Positions 16,239 through 24,200 of a stretch of DNA of 43,677 nt are shown here, piece by piece. The notes beneath the pieces are model-generated. The model saw nothing but the letters and a program-made list of their open reading frames with translations, was not told the DNA's origin and did no database searches. The DNA lies in the NCBI GenBank assembly GCA_018712515.1, contig DVGW01000021.1:1-43677 (forward strand). The letters are read 5' to 3'. The DNA comes from Aphodovivens avicola. GTDB taxonomy: Bacteria; Actinomycetota; Coriobacteriia; Coriobacteriales; Eggerthellaceae. Position numbers and translations under genes: made by a program. How positions within the stretch are numbered: the first letter of the stretch is position 1; the number at the start of each line of letters is the position of its first letter.

Positions 16239-16315
16239 TTTCCTGCCTCATAGATATTGTTTTCTGCATCATATTATAGTCTAATGATGCAGAAATTGGC
16301 TTAATGAGGCAGAAA
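16239..16315 (-). promoter_or_regulatory. fic promoter with four nested inverted half-sites
   Basis: On the minus strand a perfect TATAAT lies at 16273-16278. It is centred inside an inverted repeat: TTTCTGCATCAT at 16261-16272 and ATGATGCAGAAA at 16284-16295. A second, outer pair with a related sequence encloses it: TTTCCTGCCTCAT at 16239-16251 and ATGAGGCAGAAA at 16304-16315. The four half-sites start 22, 23 and 20 bp apart, about two helical turns each. The outermost ends 4 nt before the fic ATG. The arrangement suggests cooperative repression by a dimeric DNA-binding protein, possibly Fic's own winged helix. Confidence 0.75.
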
Positions 16316-16363
16316 CGGCTGCGGGATCCTTCCTGCAACGCCAACTCTCAGTTAGAGCGTCCC

Positions 16364-16420
16364 GGCGGCGCGCGGCAAAGAGAAAGGCGGCGCCCCCTCT
16401 ATTCGGGGAACGCCGCCTTG
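16364..16420 (-). repeat. 57-bp direct repeat, copy B, carrying the argH terminator
   Basis: This partner of 15118-15174 differs at three positions. On the minus strand the hairpin and following TTTCTCTTT lie 28 nt after the argH stop and are the likely terminator of the arg operon. Confidence 0.85.
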
Positions 16421-16448
16421 TCGGAAAACGTCGCGGGTCGTCGCGTCG

Positions 16449-17837
16449 CTACAGCGCGGCCTCGTCGGCCTCGAGCTGGGCGAGAGCCTTGGCCATCTGC
16501 TCCTTGACGGCCGCGTTGCCGGTGCCGCCCTCGGTCGTGCGGGCGGCGGCGATGCTCGCAAGGTCGAGCGCGCCGGTGATGTCGGCCTCGAACAGGTCGC
16601 TCGCGGCCTTGAAGTCCTCAAGCGTCAGATCGTCCAGGTCGCACCCGCGCTGATCGCACAAGAGCACCAGATGCCCCACCACCTCGTGCGCCCGGCGGAA
16701 CGGCATGCCCTTCTTGGCCAGGTAGTCGGCCACGTCGGTGGCGGCCAGATAGCCCTTCTTGGCCTGCGCCATCATCGCGTCGGCGTTGACCTGCATGGTG
16801 CCGATCATGCCGGCCATGCACGCGCAGCAGTCCTCCAGCGTCTTGGCGGCGTCGATGGCGCCCTCCTTGTCCTCCTGGAGGTCCTTGTTGTACGCCAATG
16901 GCAGGCCCTTCATCGTCACGAGCAGCGCCACCAGATCGCCCACCACGCGGCCGGTCTTGCCGCGCACGAGCTCGGCGAAGTCGGGGTTCTTCTTCTGCGG
17001 CATGATCGACGAGCCGGTGCTGAAGCTGTCGGACAGCGTCACGAACGCGAACTCGCTCGTCGACCACAGGATGATCTCCTCTGCCAGACGCGACAGGTGC
17101 ATGCAGCTCACCGAGCACGCGTACATGAGATCGAGCAGGAAGTCGCGATCCGACACCGCGTCGAGCGAGTTGGGGATCACGCGCGAGAATCCCAGCTCTC
17201 GTGCCGTCATCTGGCGGTCGAGCGGATAGGTCGTGCCCGCAAGCGCCGCGCTGCCGAGCGGGCTCGCGTCCGCCGCACGGCGCGCCGCGGCCAGGCGCTC
17301 ATAGTCGCGCGTGAGCATCCACACGTACGCCAGCATGTGATGGCTGAACAGCACCGGCTGGGCATGCTGCAGGTGCGTGTAGCCCGGCAGGATCACGTCG
17401 AAGTGCTCCTGGGCCTGGTGGACGAGCGCGCGGCGCAGCTCCAGGTTGGCCTGCATCAGCTGGGTGCAGCGCTCCTTGGCGTACAGGCGCGTGTCGGTCG
17501 CCACCTGGTCGTTGCGGCTGCGGCCCGTGTGCAGGCGCGCGCCCGCGTCGCCGATCTCGGCGGTGAGCACGCTCTCGATGGACATGTGGATGTCCTCGTT
17601 GTTGATGTCGAAGACGAACTCGCCCGCCTCGATGCGCTCCTCGATGCGGTCGAGCCCCGCCTGGATGGCGTCGCAGTCCTCCTGCGAGATGACGCCTTGG
17701 GCGGCGAGCATGTGCGCGTGCGCCTTGGATCCGGCGATATCCTGGGCATACAGCGCCTTGTCAACCGGCAGCGACGCGCCGAACTGCTGGGTGAACTCGC
17801 TCACGCCCTCCGTGAAGCGCCCCGACCAAAGTGCCAT
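16449..17837 (-). CDS. argH: Argininosuccinate lyase
   Basis: This enzyme splits argininosuccinate into arginine and fumarate, the last step of arginine synthesis, as a cytoplasmic homotetramer. The fumarase/aspartase-superfamily signature GSSIMPQKKNPD lies at about residues 274-285. Other lyase motifs are 'HTGRSRNDQVATDTRL' and 'PGYTHLQHAQPV'. Its 462 residues are normal for the family. The start has AAGGAGAG at good spacing. It is the last gene of the arg cluster, separated from argG by a large intergenic repeat, and is followed by a terminator-like repeat. Confidence 0.98.
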   Translation of the reverse strand: MALWSGRFTEGVSEFTQQFGASLPVDKALYAQDIAGSKAHAHMLAAQGVISQEDCDAIQAGLDRIEERIEAGEFVFDINNEDIHMSIESVLTAEIGDAGARLHTGRSRNDQVATDTRLYAKERCTQLMQANLELRRALVHQAQEHFDVILPGYTHLQHAQPVLFSHHMLAYVWMLTRDYERLAAARRAADASPLGSAALAGTTYPLDRQMTARELGFSRVIPNSLDAVSDRDFLLDLMYACSVSCMHLSRLAEEIILWSTSEFAFVTLSDSFSTGSSIMPQKKNPDFAELVRGKTGRVVGDLVALLVTMKGLPLAYNKDLQEDKEGAIDAAKTLEDCCACMAGMIGTMQVNADAMMAQAKKGYLAATDVADYLAKKGMPFRRAHEVVGHLVLLCDQRGCDLDDLTLEDFKAASDLFEADITGALDLASIAAARTTEGGTGNAAVKEQMAKALAQLEADEAAL

Positions 17838-17879
17838 GGGATCTCTCCTTCTATTTCAAACGTGCAGGTAGAGCATAAG

Positions 17880-18029
17880 AAGCCGAGGGCTTCCGTGGTG
17901 CCCCGAATTCGCGGGATCGCGAAGGCGCAGCGTACTTCGATGCGTGAGCCTTCGAGATCGCGCGAAAGCGAGGTGCCACGGGAGCCCTCGGCCGTCGAGC
18001 GGTTCCGCTGTCCGTCAGGACAGCGGAAC
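17880..18029 (-). repeat. Intergenic 3'-end element, family E2, copy 1 (argG-argH)
   Basis: It begins 4 nt after the argG stop with a perfect 12-bp hairpin (18002-18013 with 18018-18029). A spacer follows, then a long imperfect palindrome whose outer arms (GCCGAGGGCTTCCGTGG at 17882-17898 and its complement at 17981-17997, one mismatch) enclose a core. The core contains GGGATCGC and GCGTACTTCG and is shared with the copies at 21190-21338 and 30935-31030. The arms are not shared. Confidence 0.8.
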
Positions 18030-18033
18030 ACGA

Positions 18034-19269
<1,236 letters not shown>

Positions 19270-19342
19270 GTTGTTCAATTCCCTTTCCGATGGTATCCCT
19301 CGGCGCCCCCGTCGCGGGAGACGTCGTCGTTGCCAGTCGCAT

Positions 19343-19400
19343 GACGGGGAACGCCCCCGTCGCGTTATCCAAATGTGACAGGAGGACCGTCCCCCGTCAC
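19343..19400 (-). repeat. REP-like double hairpin after argR
   Basis: Two palindromes stand in the 132-nt argR-argG gap. One is an imperfect dyad at 19375-19400 with GTGAC and GTCAC ends, 1 nt after the argR stop. The other is GACGGGG/CCCCGTC at 19343-19361. The first resembles the widespread REP-type palindromes linked with RAYT transposases; that link is inference here. It could also shape transcript stability between argR and argG. Confidence 0.6.
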
Positions 19401-19401
19401 G

Positions 19402-19848
19402 CTATCGTCGTCGCAGACGCTCGACCATGCGGGCCACCTGGTCGGCGGCCTCGAAGCTCTCGGCGGCGATCATGATGGTGTCGTCGCCCGCCACCGTCCC
19501 CAAAGCCCCGGGGAAATGCGCCGCGTCCAGAGCCGCGCACACGCCTTGGGCGCCTCCGGGCAGCGTCTTGATCACCACGATCGAGCAGCCCACCTTGACG
19601 TTGCACACGAGCTCGGTCACCAGGCGCGCCAGGCGCTCCTCCTCGGGCAGCGCGTAGCAGCCGTCGGGGGCCTTCTTGAGCCCCATCTCGACGATATCGC
19701 GCGAGACGGTCGCCTGCGTGCATTTGAACCCCGCCTCGTGGAGCTTGTCGGCAAGATCGCGCTGCGTCTTGACGCCCTCCGCGCGAACGATGCCGCGGAT
19801 CGCCTCCTGGCGTTGCTGTCGTCGCGTGCTCGCTTTCGTAGCCGCCAT
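19402..19848 (-). CDS. argR: Arginine repressor ArgR
   Basis: ArgR binds ARG-box operators as a hexamer when arginine is present, repressing biosynthesis. The N-terminal winged helix shows 'RQEAIRGIVRAEGVKTQRDLADKL' split over its first helices and the recognition region 'CTQATVSRDIVEMGLKK'. The C-terminal oligomerisation and arginine-binding part has 'GTVAGDDTIMIAA'. I prefer the ATG at 19848 because AAGGGGGTG lies just ahead of it. An in-frame ATG at 19878 overlaps the argD stop as TAATG but has no Shine-Dalgarno; it would add 10 residues. It lies inside the operon it presumably controls. Confidence 0.96.
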   Translation of the reverse strand: MAATKASTRRQQRQEAIRGIVRAEGVKTQRDLADKLHEAGFKCTQATVSRDIVEMGLKKAPDGCYALPEEERLARLVTELVCNVKVGCSIVVIKTLPGGAQGVCAALDAAHFPGALGTVAGDDTIMIAAESFEAADQVARMVERLRRR

Positions 19849-19877
19849 CGCGACACCCCCTTTCGTTGCGTTGGCCA

Positions 19878-21143
19878 TTATAGCAGTCGTCCCAAACGCT
19901 CGATAAGGGCGTCGACGTGCGATTTCCCGCAGATGAGCGGAGGGAGGAAACGCAGCGTGCGCGGCCCGGTGGCGTTGAGGAGCAGCCCCTCGCCCAGCGC
20001 GCGCGCCACGATGTCGTTGGCGTCGCAGTCGTCGTCGAGCTGCGCCGCGAGCATCAGGCCGAACCCGCGGACCTCGACCACGTGCTCAAGCTCGGCGAGA
20101 CGGCCGCGCAGGTAGGCGCCCATCTCCTCGACGTTGGAGGCGACATCGTCGCGCACGAGCGTCTCCAGCGTTGCCTTGGCGGCGGCGACCGCAAGGCAGC
20201 TTCCGCCGAACGTTGAGCCGTGGTCGCCCGGCTGGAACGCATCCGCCGCATCGCCGCAGGCGGCGCACATGCCCATGGGGAACCCGTCGGCGATGCCCTT
20301 GGCGATGGTCACGACATCGGGCACGATGCCGAACAGTTGGAAGCCGAACGGCTTGCCCGTGCGGAAGACGCCGCACTGCACCTCGTCGCAGATGAGCAGC
20401 GCCCCGCGCCCGGCGGTGAGGCGGCGCGCCGCCTGCAGGAACTCCGGCGTGCAGGGATGCACGCCGCTTTCGCCCTGGATGCACTCGAGCATCACGGCGC
20501 AGATATCGTCTCCGCGCTGCGCGAACAGCGCCTCGAGCGCCTCCACGTCGTTGAGCGGAACGCTGGCGAACCCGCCGGGCAGCGGCTGGAAGGCCTCCTG
20601 CTTGGCCGGCTGCGCGGTGGCGGCGAGCGATGCGAGCGTGCGGCCGTGGAAGCTTCCCTCGAGCGTGACGATCAAGCGCGGCGCGGCGTATTCGGCCGCG
20701 GCGACGGACGTCTCGTCGGCGCCCGCCTCACGGGCTGCGGCACCGGCGCGGCGGCGGGCATGCAGGCGCGCCAGCTTGATGGCGCATTCGTTGGCCTCGG
20801 CGCCCGAGTTGGCGAAAAAGCTCTTCCACGGCGTGCGCGACGCCTCGTCGGCACCCTCGTTGAGCAGATCGGACACCGTCTTGGCGACCTCTCCTCGGTT
20901 CTCGATGTAGTAGTAGTTGCTCACATGCATGAGCTTTTCGGCCTGATCCTCGATGGCGGCCACCACCTGCGGATGGCAGTGCCCGAGCGACAGCACGCCG
21001 ATGCCGCCGATGAAATCGAGGTAGGCGTTGCCCTCATCGTCGAACGCCTCCATGCCGCTGCCACTGACCAGCTCGACGGGCTTGCGCCCGAACGTGCTCA
21101 TCAGGTACTGCGATTCAAGCTCTTTCTGCTGAGCGAAACCCAT
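19878..21143 (-). CDS. argD: Acetylornithine aminotransferase
   Basis: This PLP enzyme converts N-acetylglutamate semialdehyde to N-acetylornithine using glutamate; many homologues also serve lysine/DAP synthesis. Class III aminotransferase motifs are clear: 'FFANSGAEANECAIKLAR', 'GSFHGRTLASLAAT', 'LICDEVQCGVFRTG' and 'TIAKGIADGFPMG' with the PLP lysine at Lys282. An Ala/Arg-rich insert of about 25 residues (around 130-157) interrupts the usual spacing after the first motif. The ATG has an AGGAG site. The stop shares a base with an upstream in-frame argR ATG, pointing to co-transcription. Confidence 0.97.
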   Translation of the reverse strand: MGFAQQKELESQYLMSTFGRKPVELVSGSGMEAFDDEGNAYLDFIGGIGVLSLGHCHPQVVAAIEDQAEKLMHVSNYYYIENRGEVAKTVSDLLNEGADEASRTPWKSFFANSGAEANECAIKLARLHARRRAGAAAREAGADETSVAAAEYAAPRLIVTLEGSFHGRTLASLAATAQPAKQEAFQPLPGGFASVPLNDVEALEALFAQRGDDICAVMLECIQGESGVHPCTPEFLQAARRLTAGRGALLICDEVQCGVFRTGKPFGFQLFGIVPDVVTIAKGIADGFPMGMCAACGDAADAFQPGDHGSTFGGSCLAVAAAKATLETLVRDDVASNVEEMGAYLRGRLAELEHVVEVRGFGLMLAAQLDDDCDANDIVARALGEGLLLNATGPRTLRFLPPLICGKSHVDALIERLGRLL

Positions 21144-21189
21144 GCCGCACAGCTCCTTTCTTTTTTCTATCTCACAGGGCGAGCAATGT

Positions 21190-21338
21190 CAGCGAGGACG
21201 CCTGAGGTGCCCGGAATCCGTGGGATCGCAAGGGCGAAGCGTACTTCGGTACGCGAGTCCTTGGGATCGCGCGGAGGCCGGGTGCCTCGGGCGTCCGCAG
21301 CGTCGGCAGGTTCCGTCGGTCGGCAGACCGACGGAACC
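21190..21338 (-). repeat. Intergenic 3'-end element, family E2, copy 2 (argB-argD)
   Basis: It begins at the argB stop with a perfect 13-bp hairpin (21309-21321 with 21326-21338). The shared GCAGCGTCGGC spacer follows, then a core with GCGTAC-TTCG-GTACGC (a UUCG-type tetraloop hairpin) and two GGATCGC motifs. Outer arms GGACGCCTGAGG and CCTCGGGCGTCC enclose the core and differ from those of copy 1. Confidence 0.8.
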
Positions 21339-22285
21339 TAATTATTCACTGCCAGCCTCGACGCGAACGTCCCCAGCGGCTTGGCGTCGTGGGCGTCTGC
21401 GTGCTTCTCCTGGTCGATCATCGTGCCGATGCCCTTGTCGGTGAGCAGCTCGAGCAGAAGCGCATGCGGCGTGGTGCCGTTGATGATGTGCGCCCGATGC
21501 ACGCCCTGCTCCATCGCGTACACGCACGAGCGCATCTTGGGAACCATGCCGGATGCGAGCTTGCCACCCTCCACCAGGCCTTTCGCCTCCTCGAGCGTCA
21601 TGCGCGACACGAGGGAGTCCTTGTCCGAGAAATCCTCGTACAGCCCGTCGACATCGGTCAGGAACACCACTTTGTGCGCGCCGATCGCGGCGGCGACGTG
21701 CCCCGCGACGACATCGGCGTTGACGTTGTAGAACCCGCCGTCCTCGCCGATGCCCACCGTCGCGAGCACCGGGATGAAATCGCCGGCGACCAGATCCTCG
21801 AGCAGCTGGCTGTTGATGCGCTCGACCTTGCCGACGCGGCCGAGGCGGATGTCGGCCTGGCTGGCGATGATGGTTCCGGCATCGGCGCCGCTCACGCCGA
21901 CCGCCAGATTGCCGTGGGCGTTGATGGCGGCGACCAGCTCCTGGTTGACCTTGCCGGTCAGCACCGTGCGCACGACCTCCATGGCGTCGTCGGTGGTGAC
22001 GCGCTGCCCCTCGACGAAACGGACGTCGAGCTGGCGCTGCTCCATCGCCTCGGTGATCGCCTTGCCGCCGCCGTGCACGATGACGGGATTGACCCCGATG
22101 ATCTTGAGCAGCACGATGTCCGCCATCACATCGGCGCGCAGCCGCTCATCGACCATGGCCGCGCCGCCGTACTTGATGACGATCGTCTTGCCCGTGCAAT
22201 TCTTGATCCAAGGCATCGCCTCCGCCAGCACCTCGGCAGTCAGACTCGACACCCCATTGGGCCGCGTTTCCTTGTCATAGTTCAT
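21338..22285 (-). CDS. argB: Acetylglutamate kinase
   Basis: This enzyme phosphorylates N-acetylglutamate with ATP, usually the arginine-inhibited step of the cyclic pathway. The amino-acid kinase fold is shown by 'TIVIKYGGAAM' (residues 34-44), 'GVNPVIVHGGGKAI' and 'YNVNADVVAGHVAAAIGA', then 'LTDVDGLYEDFSDKDSLV'. The start is the ATG at 22285 with AAGGAAG upstream; a longer reading to 22357 lacks a ribosome-binding site. Its 315 residues suit the family. Palindromic intergenic elements lie on both sides of the gene. Confidence 0.98.
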   Translation of the reverse strand: MNYDKETRPNGVSSLTAEVLAEAMPWIKNCTGKTIVIKYGGAAMVDERLRADVMADIVLLKIIGVNPVIVHGGGKAITEAMEQRQLDVRFVEGQRVTTDDAMEVVRTVLTGKVNQELVAAINAHGNLAVGVSGADAGTIIASQADIRLGRVGKVERINSQLLEDLVAGDFIPVLATVGIGEDGGFYNVNADVVAGHVAAAIGAHKVVFLTDVDGLYEDFSDKDSLVSRMTLEEAKGLVEGGKLASGMVPKMRSCVYAMEQGVHRAHIINGTTPHALLLELLTDKGIGTMIDQEKHADAHDAKPLGTFASRLAVNN

Positions 22286-22357
22286 AGCAAACTTCCTTTT
22301 CCGTCCGAGCGGAATTCTCACGATCAACCATGATCGAAGCCCTTTCGACCACGGCAA

Positions 22358-22525
22358 GGTCGCGGGCGGCTGCGGGGCGGGGGCCCGCGCGCAGTATCCG
22401 CACGGTCAACAGTCCAGTGGACTGTTGACAAACACTTTTCCCGCCCGAGCGGGCACCCAGTGGGCGTTTCGCGCGAGCTCAGGACCTGTTTGAGCACGGG
22501 CCCCGCCCCGCAGCCGCCCGCGACC
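22358..22525 (-). repeat. Large palindromic intergenic element, family E1, copy I (argJ-argB)
   Basis: Outer arms at 22358-22387 and 22497-22525 pair over 29 bp with a single bulged G. Inside are a conserved CGCAGTATCCGCACG (22390-22404) and a perfect 12-1-12 palindrome with core GTCCAGTGGAC (22405-22429). A copy-specific insert with a CCCGC/GCGGG hairpin follows. Then comes a conserved 26-nt block containing GAGCTCAGGACCTGTTTGAG, itself a GCTCA/TGAGC hairpin. The same blocks in the same order occur at 30792-30905, with different but again self-complementary arms. It begins 15 nt after the argJ stop. I know no named family that matches. Confidence 0.8.
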
Positions 22526-22539
22526 GTCCCCCATCCTCG

Positions 22540-23793
22540 CTAGGTTCGGTAATCCCCGTTGATCGTGATGTATTCATGCGAGAAATCGCAGGTCCACATC
22601 GTCGTCTCCGCATCCCCCGCTCCAAGATCGATATCGATGACGATCTCGGGATCCTCGAAACGCCTGAGCGCCTCGTCCTCGTCGAAGGGGACGGTCATGC
22701 CATCGCGGCACACCGGCAGCCCCATGATGTCGATCGAGACGTCCTGCTGGCGAAACGCCGCGCCGGATCGCCCGATGGCGCCCGCGATGCGCCCCCAGTT
22801 GGCGTCGTGGCCGGTGATGGCCGTCTTGACCAGCGGGGAGTTCGCCACCGTGCGGGCGGCGGCATCGGCGTCGGCATCGCTCGCCGCACCCGTCACGTTG
22901 ACCGTGACCAGGCGCGTCGCACCCTCGCCGTCCGCCGCCATCTGGCGCGCCAGGTTGACGCACACCACCTGGAGCGCCTCCTCGAACGCGGCGAGCTCGG
23001 ACGTGCCGGGCGCGAACGGGGCCACGCCCGCCGGGGCGGCGGCGCCGCTGGCGAACAGCAGGCAGGTGTCGTTGGTCGAGGTGTCGGAGTCGACCGTCAC
23101 CTTGTTGAAGCTCTTGTTGACCGCGCGCACGAGCGCCGCGTGCAGCACATCGGCGGCGACCGGGGCGTCGGTCGTGATGACGCTGATCATCGTCGCCATG
23201 TTGGGCATGATCATGCCCGAGCCCTTCGCCATGCCGCCCACCGTGAACGTACAGCCCTCGTAGGCGGCCGCATCGACCGAGAACGTCGCCGCAGACTCCT
23301 TGGGATGCGTGTCGGTCGTCATGATCGCGCGTGCCGCGTCATGGCCTCCCTCGCGCGAGAGCAGGGCGCACGCCGCCGGCACTCCCGTCGCAAACGGCTC
23401 GAGCGGAAGATGCTGCCCGATGACGCCCGTCGAGGCGACCATCACCTCCTGCGCGGGGCATCCCACCGCATCGCCCGTGATGCGCGCCATCTCGCGCGCT
23501 GCTTCGAGGCCGCGCTCGCCCGTCGCGGCGTTGGCGATGCCCGAATTGACCACCGCGGCGCGCGCCGTGCCGTACGACACGCCCTCCAGGTGCTCGCGCG
23601 ACACGATGACGGGCGCGGCGCAGAAGACGTTCTGCGTGAACGTCCCCGCACAGGCGCACGGCTCGTCGGCGACCACCAGCGCCATGTCGAAACGCTCGGG
23701 GTTCTTGCGGAATCCCGCATGGATGCCCGCCGCCTTGAATCCCTGCGCGCTCGTGACGCCGCCGCCTTCGATGAATGCGATGCTGTCGATCAT
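22540..23793 (-). CDS. argJ: Bifunctional glutamate N-acetyltransferase/ornithine acetyltransferase
   Basis: ArgJ moves the acetyl group from acetylornithine to glutamate, closing the cyclic pathway; bifunctional forms also use acetyl-CoA. The self-cleavage site is clear in 'KGSGMIMPNMATM', with Thr201 as the N-terminal nucleophile of the beta chain and Ala200 before it. Other family motifs are 'NSGIANAATGERG', 'STGVIGQHLP', 'DSDTSTNDT' and the C-terminal 'YITINGDYRT'. Its 417 residues are normal. No argA or argE is seen nearby, fitting a cyclic route. The 407-nt gap upstream holds a strong promoter candidate. Confidence 0.98.
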   Translation of the reverse strand: MIDSIAFIEGGGVTSAQGFKAAGIHAGFRKNPERFDMALVVADEPCACAGTFTQNVFCAAPVIVSREHLEGVSYGTARAAVVNSGIANAATGERGLEAAREMARITGDAVGCPAQEVMVASTGVIGQHLPLEPFATGVPAACALLSREGGHDAARAIMTTDTHPKESAATFSVDAAAYEGCTFTVGGMAKGSGMIMPNMATMISVITTDAPVAADVLHAALVRAVNKSFNKVTVDSDTSTNDTCLLFASGAAAPAGVAPFAPGTSELAAFEEALQVVCVNLARQMAADGEGATRLVTVNVTGAASDADADAAARTVANSPLVKTAITGHDANWGRIAGAIGRSGAAFRQQDVSIDIMGLPVCRDGMTVPFDEDEALRRFEDPEIVIDIDLGAGDAETTMWTCDFSHEYITINGDYRT

Positions 23794-23854
23794 TGTCGTA
23801 TCCTGCGCCCCCTCAGTTTGGAACGGCCTTCGTTTTTCACAGGGCGATATTATG

Positions 23855-23935
23855 CACCCTAATATGCATGTTTGTGTTAAATATTACGAAATAATTCTCG
23901 TATTTTTGAATTTATTTCATATTTGATGCAAGACG
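23855..23935 (-). promoter_or_regulatory. AT-rich block upstream of argJ, candidate ArgR operator region
   Basis: This is the most AT-rich stretch of the arg cluster. It carries TGAAATAAATTCA (one base short of the TGAAT-N4-ATTCA ARG-box form) and a TGCATA direct repeat spaced 12 bp. It is a plausible place for ArgR or a secondary promoter. I cannot fix exact operators by eye. Confidence 0.4.
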
Positions 23936-24024
23936 CGCACCTCTTGCAGGAGGCGAGTCCGTCGCGGCATTCCCGCCGGGTGGAAGCGCGATGCGCGCTA
24001 AACGCTTTATTCAGGCACCGGCTC

Positions 24025-24071
24025 ATTATAGCTTCCGACCTGGCAATTTCAATTATCGTCCCAGGTCGGAA
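24025..24071 (-). promoter_or_regulatory. argJ-side promoter overlapped by an 11-bp dyad
   Basis: On the minus strand TTGAAA (24047-24052), a 16-bp spacer and TATAAT (24025-24030) make a near-consensus sigma-70-type promoter. Perfect 11-bp arms flank the -35: TTCCGACCTGG at 24033-24043 and CCAGGTCGGAA at 24061-24071. No T-run follows, so an operator is likelier than a terminator. Transcription would start near 24018, about 225 nt before argJ. The rest of the 407-nt gap 23794-24200 holds no convincing gene. Confidence 0.65.
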
Positions 24072-24200
24072 ATCAAGCCGAAATCCCCCGAATAGCGCGC
24101 GTGTCCACCGCAGCACATGCATAGCGCTCGGCACGGCGAGGCGCCTGCAGCGCGCGACGGCACCTCCGCACGCGCATCGGGCGCCTTGCAGGCGGGCGCC

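Noticed and set aside
22358..22525. E1 element as a simple rho-independent terminator or an insertion-sequence end pair
   Set aside because: The loop of about 110 nt with conserved internal blocks is too long for a terminator and no T-run follows; arm sequences are not shared between copies, unlike terminal inverted repeats.
24033..24071. 11-bp dyad as an argC terminator
   Set aside because: No T-run follows on the minus strand, and the arms flank a near-consensus -35/-10, so an operator is the better reading.
23877..24134. 85-residue frame (or a 49-residue frame from an ATG overlapping the -10) in the argC-argJ gap, as a leader peptide
   Set aside because: No ribosome-binding site, it covers the promoter itself, and no arginine-codon run with an attenuator hairpin and T-tract follows.
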